A DNA stretch of 43,853 nt from Desulfosarcina cetonica JCM 12296. GTDB lineage: Bacteria > Desulfobacterota > Desulfobacteria > Desulfobacterales > Desulfosarcinaceae. The notes beneath the pieces are model-generated. The model worked only from the letters and a program-made list of their open reading frames with translations. It had not been told where the DNA came from and did not search any database. The stretch is from the NCBI RefSeq assembly GCF_001311845.1, contig NZ_BBCC01000034.1, forward strand, positions 1-43,853, written 5' to 3'. Shown in pieces: positions 6,889 through 14,480 of this stretch (positions are counted from its first letter, which is position 1; each line of letters begins with the position of its first letter). Made by a program: the position numbers and the translations under genes.

Positions 6889-6943
6889 CCTTTGCTTTCA
6901 GGGCGACGGCAAAAAGCCGCCGCGCGTGAAGCTGGCGTTTGGG
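6887..6943 (+). repeat. Putative attC recombination site 6 (array end)
   Basis: AAC (6887-6889) and GTT (6937-6939) bound a palindrome with GCTTTCA pairing TGAAGC (one extra base) and GCGACGGC pairing GCCGCCGC around an AAAAA loop. It is clearly homologous to the site at 4744-4797. It marks the right end of the array, as the next gene is on the other strand. The core reads GTTTGGG, close to but not exactly GTTRRRY. Confidence 0.6.
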
Positions 6944-6955
6944 AAAGAATCGCGG

Positions 6956-8524
6956 TTAGCTTCTTTTCTGAATATAGGTCACGATTTTGCTTACGGGCAA
7001 TGCGTCGCTGGAGGGACCACTGCGGATAAAAAATTCTTCTGATTTTGCCGTTTTCAGATATACCGGTTCGGCAGACCGACTGCATGAGACGACGCCGATC
7101 TGCTTGCCGTCCACATGGACGAGGTCAAAGATTAGATATTTATGCAACTCGGCCCCGATGTGTTGATTGATAAGGTTTTTGAAGTGTAGCCGGCACTTGT
7201 CATCGTTGGCGAAACCATCTGCATCCAGCCCCATGATATCACTGTCATCCGATATACCGAGGAGCAGGGTGCCGCCGTCGGTATTCATAAAGGCCACCAC
7301 GGCTTTGAGCCAGGCAAGTTCGATCTCCTTGCCTGCTTTTTGAGTATGCAGATTCATGCGCATGGTGGATTTGAACTCGATTGTGCGTCCTTCACCTTTG
7401 GCGATCATCTGCCGGATGCTTTTTTCGGGGTGCCTGCTGTCGTATCGATCCTCGGACAGGTCGAACGATCGTCCATAGCGCCGGATCATGAAAAGGGCCA
7501 CCGTGCCGGTCAACAATAAGACGATGGCACCGATGGTCCAGAGTTCTGCACGCCGGTGGCTTACGTCGCCGATGATGTCCAACTCCGGAACCATGACACT
7601 CACCCAGACCTTCCGGTTGGTACCCTCCATGGCTTGGAAGCCGCACCACCAAGTCTGCCTGTCATGGTTAACAAAAAAGACCTTACCCGATGGCAACTGC
7701 CTTTCCTCCCAGGAGGTAACCATTTTTCGGATCAGGAGATCGTTGACCTCACCCAGCGAAAGAAAGTCGGAAAACCCGCTTTCATTCGTGGGCACATAAA
7801 TCTGTGCGTCGTTTCTGAAGACGAAAACGCGACTGTTCTTACTCGGGGCCATGCGTTGGATTTCACTGAACAGGTTATCCAGAAGAATATCGAAAGCCAC
7901 AACGATTTGAGAATCCCCGTTATTGACGTTCCGTGCAATAGAGGCGGTAATGCCCACCACTTTACGATCGAAATAAATGTACGGCCGCGTCCAGAACACC
8001 CCTTCTCTCGCCAGGGCCGGAGAAAACCAGGGCCGGCTACGTGGGTCATAGGTGGAGGGTTGGGTCTCTTCAGAAATTTTATGACGGTCCGCAGCCCAAT
8101 AACACAGGACGGATTGGTGTTGTCCCCCGATGTCCTTGGTCTTTTTTGTTCGCCATCCATCGCCATCGATGGACACATAATAGCTTTTTCCAAGGGTGTC
8201 GGCCACCGAAATACCATATAAAATGCGATCACGCTTCAGTAGGGGAAACAGAAGATCATTGAACGCATTCGTATGGGACATCGACAGTTTGCCCGAAGCG
8301 ATCCAGTCGCCGATCACTTCAAGTGATTGGGTCATCGAATCGACCATGGACTCGAACTGGCGTACCGCACTCGCATTGGCATTGTTGATGTATTTTTGAG
8401 CGATATCCTCACGTGCACGGGATGAGAATAATGCCACTGCTCCAAGGACAGCGGCGGAAAGCAGCATCAGCACCAGCAAGAGATCTCTGGAAAAATGTCG
8501 ACGTTTTGTTCGGGAAATGTACAT
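6956..8524 (-). CDS. Membrane sensor with dCache domain fused to AlbA_2 (Schlafen-like) domain
   Basis: A 522-residue protein. Membrane segment 1 spans about residues 14-33; residues 40-325 form a periplasmic double-Cache sensor (YGISVADTLGKSYYVSIDGD and RSRPWFSPALAREGVFWTRPY are typical); membrane segment 2 is at about 330-348. The cytoplasmic part, about 376-510, is an AlbA_2 domain (formerly AAA_4): GEGRTIEFKST, then AVVAFMNTDGGTLLLGISDD. AlbA_2 domains occur in nucleic-acid-binding or Schlafen-like proteins, normally soluble, so tethering one to a Cache sensor in place of a kinase or cyclase is unusual. No ATPase motif follows. The gene stands alone, pointing towards the integron. Ligand and output are unknown. 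Confidence 0.8.
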   Translation of the reverse strand: MYISRTKRRHFSRDLLLVLMLLSAAVLGAVALFSSRAREDIAQKYINNANASAVRQFESMVDSMTQSLEVIGDWIASGKLSMSHTNAFNDLLFPLLKRDRILYGISVADTLGKSYYVSIDGDGWRTKKTKDIGGQHQSVLCYWAADRHKISEETQPSTYDPRSRPWFSPALAREGVFWTRPYIYFDRKVVGITASIARNVNNGDSQIVVAFDILLDNLFSEIQRMAPSKNSRVFVFRNDAQIYVPTNESGFSDFLSLGEVNDLLIRKMVTSWEERQLPSGKVFFVNHDRQTWWCGFQAMEGTNRKVWVSVMVPELDIIGDVSHRRAELWTIGAIVLLLTGTVALFMIRRYGRSFDLSEDRYDSRHPEKSIRQMIAKGEGRTIEFKSTMRMNLHTQKAGKEIELAWLKAVVAFMNTDGGTLLLGISDDSDIMGLDADGFANDDKCRLHFKNLINQHIGAELHKYLIFDLVHVDGKQIGVVSCSRSAEPVYLKTAKSEEFFIRSGPSSDALPVSKIVTYIQKRS

Positions 8525-8539
8525 GAATGTCCTGATCGC

Positions 8540-8794
8540 TTATCTTTCAAGGGCCGGCGAGGTGATGCCCAGCCCACCACACATGGCGGATATCCAGGTG
8601 CCGATAAAACCCTGCTCACGAATGACGACGATCGCATCGGCAATGGGAACCAGGAACGAAAGGGGCGTTCCTTTAAGCAGGGCGACCAGCAAAAAAGCGG
8701 CGCCGGCCGCGGCACTGAGGATACCGTCAATGATAGCGGCCTTGCGTTCAGTAATCAGTTTAACTCGCCGGTTCGGCCATTTCCGGATCAGCAA
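8540..8794 (-). pseudogene. Fragment of a membrane protein, possibly a cation-efflux (CDF) transporter
   Basis: An open frame of 84 codons that starts right behind the in-frame stop of the preceding remnant. It has two hydrophobic stretches (AAIIDGILSAAAGAAFLLVALL and FLVPIADAIVVI) whose pattern recalls the middle of COG3965-type cation-diffusion transporters. There is no proper start codon or ribosome site and it is far too short for a transporter. I read it as a gene remnant; the family call is weak. Confidence 0.35.
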
Positions 8795-9268
8795 TCAGGA
8801 TACCTTGGCGGGCAGCAATCCATTTTTTTCCAGCTCTTTCATGACCGCCTCAACCACCTGGCCGACTGCCTTGCCAACGGTTTCCGGGTTGGTAAGCTGC
8901 GATTCACCCGCCCATAGCAGGGATTCGGTTTTTATGTCGTACAATCGGGTTTCTATCGTGATTTGCTCATTCTCCCAGGTGACGGACGGCCAGTGATCGT
9001 AAACCTGCGAATAACTGTAAAAACTGTAGTAGTCTGGATAATTCGGCAGTTCGTCACGGCTGAACACCTCCGTCTCATCATAAGCGACCGGATGCGTAAT
9101 TAGGACGCTATCATTCCCATACTTCTCGATAATTTTGAGAATGGCCGCTTCATCCAGTTGGGCGCCATCTTGGATGGGTAGCACTTCGCTACTGGTCATC
9201 GCCTCAACGCCCTTGGCAGCGAACCAGTCCTTGAAATGCTTCTCAATATCAGTGTTGTGGTGTACTTG
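8795..9268 (-). pseudogene. 5'-truncated CsgG/DUF4136-like lipoprotein
   Basis: The frame is open from 9268 to the stop at 8795 and reads DIEKHFKDWFAAKGVEAMTS, LPIQDG, AAILKIIEKYGNDSVLITHPV, YYSFYSYSQVYDHWPS, TIETRLYDIKTESLLWAGES and a closing KELEKNGLLPAK. This is the C-terminal two-thirds of a family of periplasmic lipoproteins of about 190-200 residues, whose N-terminal part carries a lipobox and a VxVxGV strand. Here a stop codon (9269-9271) and unrelated sequence take the place of that N-terminus. An ATG at 9199 could start a 134-residue product, but it has no signal peptide. It lies in a patch of remnants (8.54-10.09 kb). Confidence 0.5.
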
Positions 9269-9292
9269 TCAGACGAATGCATTTTGATTCAA

Positions 9293-9475
9293 TCAGGAAC
9301 TCACGGGCGAGCATGCTTTTTGATCCACGACGATTTCACCGGTGTCGGCATCGGTCACCCAGACCCAAACGCTGGCGATGCGGGGCTGCTTGACGGCGGC
9401 AAAGCCCGATGCATTGTCGAAATCCATCCGTTTGCCTTTGATCCGATACCGTTTCCCGCTCTGGGCGTTGAAAGT
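9293..9475 (-). pseudogene. Unrecognised gene fragment
   Basis: On the minus strand an open frame reads about 60 codons, including KRYRIKGKRMDFDNASGFAA and VWVTDADTGEIVVDQKAC, ending in TGA at 9293-9295. Its composition is GC-rich and protein-like, unlike the adjacent AT-rich gene that starts at 9476 on the other strand. It has no visible start. I take it as the 3' end of a gene whose 5' part was replaced when the AT-rich sequence entered; I do not recognise the family. Confidence 0.3.
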
Positions 9476-10090
9476 ATGTATATATCTATGAATTCACTGA
9501 AGATACCATACTTGATAGTATTTATTTTTCTGGTTCAAATCCTCACGCTTAGCAATATCTCCTCAGCCAACAATGATATAATTGCACTCAGTAAGACGGA
9601 GCTAATCTGGCTCGCTCAAAAACATAAGGTGCGTGTGAGGGTCGGTAATTGGCCGCCGTTTATGTTTTCAAAAGGTGAGTTCAAGGGAATATCAGTTGAC
9701 TATATCGAACAGATATTCAAGCTGCATGGAATTGACTATCAGTATTTCTCAGACCGAGAAATTCCTTGGAATTCTGCATTAGAGGATATCAAAAAACACC
9801 AAGGAATTGACTTGCTCCTAACAGCAAAAATAACGGAAGGAAGAAAGGAATTTTTAAGTTTTAGCGATGAATACATTTTTCTTCCATGGGTTATTTTTAC
9901 TCGAACAGACGCCCCTTTTGTTGGTGGATTAGATGACCTTGCTGGGAAAACTGTCAGCTGGCGGAAAGAAATAATTCACCTTAAAACCCAAACACCCTGT
10001 TCGCGGATACCGTGGTTATTGACAGGCCCGACTAAAAATGCTATCGGAGCGAGTAAATACTTAAAAATTAGGGTGGCAGAAGTCGCCTAA
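9476..10090 (+). pseudogene. Truncated periplasmic solute-binding/sensor protein (SBP_bac_3 type)
   Basis: About 200 codons. A signal peptide (LKIPYLIVFIFLVQILTLSN) is followed by LSKTELIWLAQKHKVRVRVG, then NWPPFMFSKGEFKGISVDYIEQIFKLHGI and ITEGRKEFLSFSDEYIFLPWVIFTR. This is the first lobe of a bacterial extracellular solute-binding family 3 domain, in the version found at the N-terminus of membrane sensor kinases. The frame continues to GLDDLAGKTVSWRKE and then loses similarity and stops, so the second lobe and any transmembrane or kinase part are missing. The start may be ATG 9476 or 9488; neither has a good ribosome site. It is markedly AT-rich against GC-rich flanks, suggesting transfer followed by truncation. 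Confidence 0.55.
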
Positions 10091-10351
10091 ACTTTTACGT
10101 TAACCAAGATCGTTTGACCTTTTCCACGGAAAGGGCCGCTGAATCACCTTCCATGCAATAAAAAAAACGACACACCCGTTTGCCACAGCGGTGTTGCAAG
10201 GGTTTTTCCGGCACTACCCCGGGTGGCGTGCAGGACCCGCGCACTTCGATACTGGAAATGGACGAGCAGAGCGATCCATCAACCGGCAAACGGCAAACCA
10301 CGTCTTTGTCGGACGCATTTTTTTTCATCATGTCCATGATCCGAGAAATTG

Positions 10352-10558
10352 TTATCGGGAACCGCAAATCGATCGTTCCCGGCTTCCGGCCAGGGTTTGC
10401 CGGGCGCAGCTTTTCAGGCACAACCGCCGCAGCGTTTTTTTCGACCGGCCGTCCGCGGGATGGAAATCGACCGCACACACCTTGCCGCTGCCTAGCAGCC
10501 GCAATAAGGTGGATTCGGTAATCTCGACGCAAATTCGGTTTCTATCGATGGGTTTCAT
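10352..10558 (-). CDS. Small Cys-containing protein paired with STAS-like gene
   Basis: A 68-residue protein beginning MKPIDRNRICVEITESTLLRLL and containing GKVCAVDFHPADGRSKKTLRRLCLKSC. Short proteins with this layout, an ICVE start and spaced cysteines in CAxDFxxxD and LCLxxC, recur in sulfate-reducing bacteria beside STAS-like genes such as the one just upstream (10585-11028, 26 bases away); that recollection is from memory, not a search. The cysteines could bind a metal. A different minus frame stays open to 10095 but shows no family features, so I do not extend the gene. From 10091 to 10351 I see nothing else. Confidence 0.5.
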   Translation of the reverse strand: MKPIDRNRICVEITESTLLRLLGSGKVCAVDFHPADGRSKKTLRRLCLKSCARQTLAGSRERSICGSR

Positions 10559-10584
10559 GCGAATCGGGCTCCCCCGGGTTCGAT

Positions 10585-11028
10585 TCAGTCGGTGGTTTTC
10601 CCACCGGCTTGTCTTGGAAACGGTCTGATATCAATCACGCGCTTTTGGTTGTTTTTTGCGTTCCGGGGGTGATTGGCGCAGCGGCAATTGGCACATTGGC
10701 CGTTGCAACGGCAATGCGGCGTCTTATCCAACGCGTGCACATGGCAGCCCTCGGGGGCCAATGCCAATGCGCGTCCGTTTTCGCCCTTAAACAGCAGACG
10801 GTCCACCGGTACCCGGCTGAGGCGGAACAGGCACTGAAAGGTACTGCAGCCGAAGGGGCACAGCTTGCGCAGTCCACCGGTATGGATCAGCACCTTTCCC
10901 TGACCGTCATATCTGTCGCTTAAAAGATTGATCAGTTCCCATGCCGAACTGCCGTCAAAATCCCCGCTGGGATTGACATGCAGCTCCCCATTGCTTTGCT
11001 TGTATTCGATCTTGAAATTGGCGCTCAT
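10585..11028 (-). CDS. STAS-like protein with Cys-rich C-terminal tail
   Basis: A 147-residue protein. Residues 1-90 look like an anti-sigma-factor-antagonist (STAS) fold: FKIEYKQSNGELHVNPSGDF, DGSSAWELINLL, KVLIHTGGLRKLCPFGCSTF and DRLLFKGENG. The tail has HCRCNGQCANCRC, five closely spaced cysteines plus histidine that could hold zinc or an FeS cluster, followed by a basic end. Classical STAS proteins carry a phosphorylatable serine; here the equivalent region reads LCPFGCSTF. A redox- or metal-responsive partner-switch role is conceivable but unproven. AAAGGTGA precedes the ATG. It is co-directional with the small protein downstream and the DUF2325 gene upstream (52 bases). Confidence 0.6.
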   Translation of the reverse strand: MSANFKIEYKQSNGELHVNPSGDFDGSSAWELINLLSDRYDGQGKVLIHTGGLRKLCPFGCSTFQCLFRLSRVPVDRLLFKGENGRALALAPEGCHVHALDKTPHCRCNGQCANCRCANHPRNAKNNQKRVIDIRPFPRQAGGKTTD

Positions 11029-11079
11029 GTGATTTCACCTTTGTTTTGATGAGAAACATCAGAAAAAACATTTCGACCT

Positions 11080-12339
11080 TTAATTCAACGTACCTTCGCC
11101 CGCGTCTTCCCCCCGAATCACCTGGGAAACCGCGCTGAGGCTCGAATTGGCCAGCATATGAACCTGTTTGTTGTGCTTTTTGCTCAGGTTCTTGACAATC
11201 GTGCAGGCTGCATGGCTGTTGCAATTGACCGGGCAAAGAACCATGTCGGCGCGCTTGAAACTCGATTCAAGGCTCTTGGCGCCTTTCTTGACGTAGCCGT
11301 CGTGGTAGTCGAAAAGGCCGCCACACCCCTCGATCAATTCGCGATAGAGAGATTCCATGCGCGTGATCCCGCCGACAATCAGCACCCGTTTGCGGCACAG
11401 ATCAAAGGAAGGGCAGCTGGCATCGCAGCGGTTCATGGCCGCCATCTCGCCGATCACCGCCCGGCTTTCCTCCCTGAAATACCGTTCCCGTTCGTGCTGC
11501 CGGGCGACCTGGTCGGCAAGCCGACGGTTCCGGACCGTTTGCACGGACAGTTTTTCCATGGCATTCGCCAACCTGCGTTGAACGTCGCCATGCTCCGCCT
11601 TCAGCCTTTGATTGTCCTGCTCCAAGATCATGGCCCGTTGGTAGTGATTCTCTCCTGAAAGGGTTTCGCGCAGGTTTTGGTTCTCCGCTTCCACGCTTGC
11701 CAGCCGGCGTTGCAAGGCTTTGTGTTCCCGACGCGTCTCCTCCATGGTCTTCTGCAACGCGCGCCGGACCTCCGCATCTTTTTTCCGCTGCTGCTGCAAC
11801 TGGGCCGCCTCCCGTGTTTTCAGCTCCAGCCGGCGGGTGAGTTTCAGACGCGCTTCGACCGTCCAGTGCATGGCCATGTGGATTTCACCAAAAATCTCCC
11901 GGTGACGTTCGACGGGCAGCGTCGGGTCGGTTGCCACAATCCATAGTGCCTCGGCCGCCTGGCCCGATTCCAGGGCAGCCTTGAAATGCGTCTGGAAAGG
12001 ATCAACATCAGGCCGGTACAATTCCTGCGCTTCCCGGTTTCGACCGAGTTTCTGGTTCAACAACGCGTCGATCCGTCGCGAGAGACGATTCTCGCGTTCC
12101 ATGGCAGCAACCATTTTCTCGTGCATATCGTAAGGAGAGTCATCTTTGTCAAAGAGGCCGGTCTTTTTCAGCAACTGTTTCTGTTCCGTTTGGGTCAGAC
12201 ACATGCCGGCAATCGGGCATTTGAAGAAATGCTTCACTTCCCAGCATCGCAAGCGTTGACGGCAATCCGTGTCGAGCACAATTCCCGCCCCCGACTGTTG
12301 AGCGGGTTCCTGGCAGCACTGGGTTTGAAAGGTCATCAT
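11080..12339 (-). CDS. DUF2325 coiled-coil protein
   Basis: A 419-residue protein, start ATG 12339 behind AAGGAGGAAACC; a longer frame to 12549 has no ribosome site. The N-terminus has cysteine pairs (CRQRLRCWEVKHFFKC and AGMC) that could bind an FeS cluster or zinc. About residues 170-300 are strongly charged heptad-like helix (LKLTRRLELKTREAAQLQQQ and onward), a coiled coil. The C-terminal 95 residues are DUF2325: RVLIVGGITRMESLYRELIE, GGLFDYHDGYVKKG, SSFKRADMVLCPVNCNSHAA and a final VHMLANSSLSA. DUF2325 proteins are common in anaerobes and of unknown function; the conserved CPVNCNSHA suggests a redox role. It probably heads a three-gene unit with the STAS-like and small Cys protein. Confidence 0.8.
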   Translation of the reverse strand: MMTFQTQCCQEPAQQSGAGIVLDTDCRQRLRCWEVKHFFKCPIAGMCLTQTEQKQLLKKTGLFDKDDSPYDMHEKMVAAMERENRLSRRIDALLNQKLGRNREAQELYRPDVDPFQTHFKAALESGQAAEALWIVATDPTLPVERHREIFGEIHMAMHWTVEARLKLTRRLELKTREAAQLQQQRKKDAEVRRALQKTMEETRREHKALQRRLASVEAENQNLRETLSGENHYQRAMILEQDNQRLKAEHGDVQRRLANAMEKLSVQTVRNRRLADQVARQHERERYFREESRAVIGEMAAMNRCDASCPSFDLCRKRVLIVGGITRMESLYRELIEGCGGLFDYHDGYVKKGAKSLESSFKRADMVLCPVNCNSHAACTIVKNLSKKHNKQVHMLANSSLSAVSQVIRGEDAGEGTLN

Positions 12340-12687
12340 GGTTTCCTCCTTACGGTTATTGGCACACACCTGCCCATTGATTCCATATGCATGAGAATCC
12401 GGTTGAGGCACTCGTGTAGTATGCCAAGATGTCTGGCCTTGTCGGAAAGACTGTTTCCTGATCTTCGCCATGCGACGCCTGCGCAAAAATAAGCGCCGCG
12501 TCAATGTGCGGGAAATAAAGGAGGGAAGTGGGCGCGAATAGACGTACAAACAGAATGGGTGTCAATGCCTTTTTGTCGATGTCCGGAACGCCACCGCTTC
12601 CTTCTCAACAAGGTCCACTGAACACCTTCACTGTTTGTCACGCAGACTCGGAGAGTGTGCTGAAAACCGTAAGGCCCTCACTCATAA

Positions 12688-12701
12688 TTAGAATATTCTA
12701 A
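12688..12701. promoter_or_regulatory. Perfect 14-base palindrome TTAGAATATTCTAA
   Basis: The palindrome lies in the 446-base gap (12340-12785) between the DtxR-type gene's 3' end and the DUF2325 gene. It sits about 350 bases upstream of the DUF2325 start and 85 bases past the regulator's stop. Perfect dyads with TTAG-CTAA ends resemble operators of DtxR/MntR-type repressors, so it could be a target of the neighbouring regulator. Nothing else is recognisable in the gap. Confidence 0.4.
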
Positions 12702-12785
12702 CTTTTGTTGGATAGACTTACACCAGTCGAATTTGTTTGTCAACGCGTTTTTTGCAAGTGGGAAAGCCGGGTTGGAACTTACCAG

Positions 12786-13337
12786 TTAATCCTCGGAATC
12801 GTTCATGCTATCGACAACACGATGAAACTCGCACGTAAAATCATTGCCTTGGACCTTACATTCTTCCGGACGGTGTCCGTGTTTCCGATACGCCTCGAAA
12901 AACTTCAACCAGCTGTTACCCGTGCGCGGACAAACCTGAACAAACGCCATGAAATCCGCCAGCCGATTCAAGGTAGCCGTGCTGAGGGCATGCTCCATCT
13001 GGCACGCTTCGCTATCGGCCGTGGCCGGTTTGATGTTCAGGATGTCGGTCAGAAACTTGCGCAAGACCTCATGCCGCCGCCGCATCTCCTTGCCCACCTT
13101 CGCACCATCGCGTGTCAACTCGACATATTCATATTTTTCGTAATTGACCAGCCCCCGGCTGTTCAGCGTTTTCAGCATGCTGCTGACGGTAGGCATCTTA
13201 ACGTCCATACGCTTGGCAATATCTTTGACCCGAACCACTTTTTTATCCTGGTCCAGATCGAAAATCGCTTCCAGATAATCCTCCATGACCGACGTCAGCT
13301 TCTTTTCAGAGGCCTCTTTTTTCACCGGCGCTACCAT
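12786..13337 (-). CDS. DtxR/MntR-family metal-dependent regulator
   Basis: A 183-residue protein, start ATG 13337 with AGGAGA five bases upstream. Residues 15-75 are the winged helix (MEDYLEAIFDLDQDKKVVRV, then AKRMDVKMPTVSSMLKTLNSRGLV), followed by the dimerisation and metal-binding domain with EACQMEHALS, equivalent to the CxxxEH ligand set of DtxR, and a CP motif. It would repress iron or manganese genes when metal-bound. The C-terminus adds ECKVQGNDFTCEFHR, an extra Cys/His group beyond the usual DtxR length of two-domain members. No SH3-like third domain is present. A dyad at 13359-13389, just upstream, is a likely autoregulatory site. Confidence 0.85.
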   Translation of the reverse strand: MVAPVKKEASEKKLTSVMEDYLEAIFDLDQDKKVVRVKDIAKRMDVKMPTVSSMLKTLNSRGLVNYEKYEYVELTRDGAKVGKEMRRRHEVLRKFLTDILNIKPATADSEACQMEHALSTATLNRLADFMAFVQVCPRTGNSWLKFFEAYRKHGHRPEECKVQGNDFTCEFHRVVDSMNDSED

Positions 13338-13358
13338 ACATCGTCTCCTGAAGTAAGA

Positions 13359-13389
13359 AGATTCAAACTTATTTTTAGATACTGAATCT
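13359..13389 (-). promoter_or_regulatory. Dyad upstream of the DtxR-type gene
   Basis: AGATTCA (13359-13365) and TGAATCT (13383-13389) form 7-base perfect arms around a 17-base AT-rich centre (with TATTTTTAGATA), immediately upstream of the regulator's ribosome site. Position and symmetry suggest an operator or promoter region for autoregulation. Confidence 0.45.
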
Positions 13390-13699
13390 ATGTGACCCGG
13401 GACCGGGTTGTCAAGCCTCATTTCCTTTTACGGGCAACTGCATGGGAAGGCGATGGACGGGGATAAGGGGTGTCACCGGCAGTAAAAACAAATCCTAATT
13501 ACACGCTTTTTTTGCCTAAAAAAATGCCATTCAGATCGCCATCACGCAGGTCAGGTGAATGAAGGGGAAAGGATGACCATGGTCGAGTATACATGAATAA
13601 AAGGGGAAAATACTTGCGACCCAGAGAGGAAAACCAGGATCATGAAGCGTCCACCGGCCGCATCGGGTCGGCACGGGTCTCGAGCGTATGGATCCTTTT

Positions 13700-14265
13700 T
13701 TAGTATCGTTTGTAATAATAGTTTATTGCCAACAGCTTACATCGGCTGTTGCCAATGCTTCTTCCCGTATGGGGAACATTGGCATCATAATAGACACAGT
13801 CCCCCTCTTCCATGATATATGTTTTTCCGTCGTACACCAACTCGTGGGTTCCTTCCAACACAAACAGGAACTCTTCTCCTTCGTGCTGAAATGTCCCCTG
13901 TTCTTCAAAGGCCGGCTCGATGATATAGGGTTTCATGTTTTTTCCCACGATCCCCGTTGCCAGTGCCCGATAGCTGTACCCCTTCCCGCGGCGCCGGTCT
14001 GTTCGACCTGTCCCTCGCCGTTCTTAATGAATTCGATACGCGGATCTTCAAGCTTTTGAACTTTTTCACTGGTGAGCAGGTTAACATGAACGCCCAAGGC
14101 CCTGGCCAGTTTATCCAAGGTTGAGTAAGGCGGTGCTTTTTTGGAACGTTCTATCTTCGAAAGATAACCTTTCGTCAGCCCCGTCAGATCTTCTAGGTCC
14201 TGCAGTGTCAAGCCTTTTGTTTTGCGCAGCAGTTTGATGTTTTTACAAACAAGCTCACCGACCAT
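13700..14265 (-). CDS. XRE-HTH/cupin transcriptional regulator, frameshifted
   Basis: Two minus-strand frames join into one regulator of about 188 residues. The 5' part (14265 down to about 13985) holds an XRE helix-turn-helix: KNIKLLRKTKGLTLQDLEDL and TGLTKGYLSKIERSKKAP. The 3' part (about 13985-13700) holds a cupin: GTFQHEGEEFLFVLEGTHEL, MEEGDCVYYDANVPHTGRSIG. One missing G near 13985 would restore the reading GKGYSYRAL across the join. Such HTH-cupin proteins sense small ligands and often control neighbouring catabolic genes, here possibly the UPF0261/carboxylase locus that starts 216 bases upstream. The split looks like a sequencing deletion, as both halves are intact. Confidence 0.75.
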
Positions 14266-14480
14266 AGTCCCCTTCCTTTTCCTTTTCTATTGGCTGTTAA
14301 CTATGCAGGATTGCAACGGAACGTTTTTTCACTCTTATCATTTTGCCTAACAGGAAACAAGCCAAAAGTCGCTCGCCAACATTCAATGAAATCAACGACG
14401 CATTTATGCTTTCGGTCATTCCAGAAGGTCTGCCGGCTGTCAGGTATGGGCCAGCATACACCTTCGATCGGTGTCCCTGT

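Noticed and set aside
7556-8221. Long plus-strand open frame of 221 codons
   Set aside because: It lies wholly antisense to the dCache-AlbA_2 gene, whose domains are clear. Treated as a shadow.
10095-10532. A 145-codon minus-strand open frame overlapping the small Cys-containing gene
   Set aside because: Its translation has no recognisable pattern, and the other frame (10352-10558) has a typical start and family-like cysteine spacing. The long frame is most likely a GC-rich shadow.
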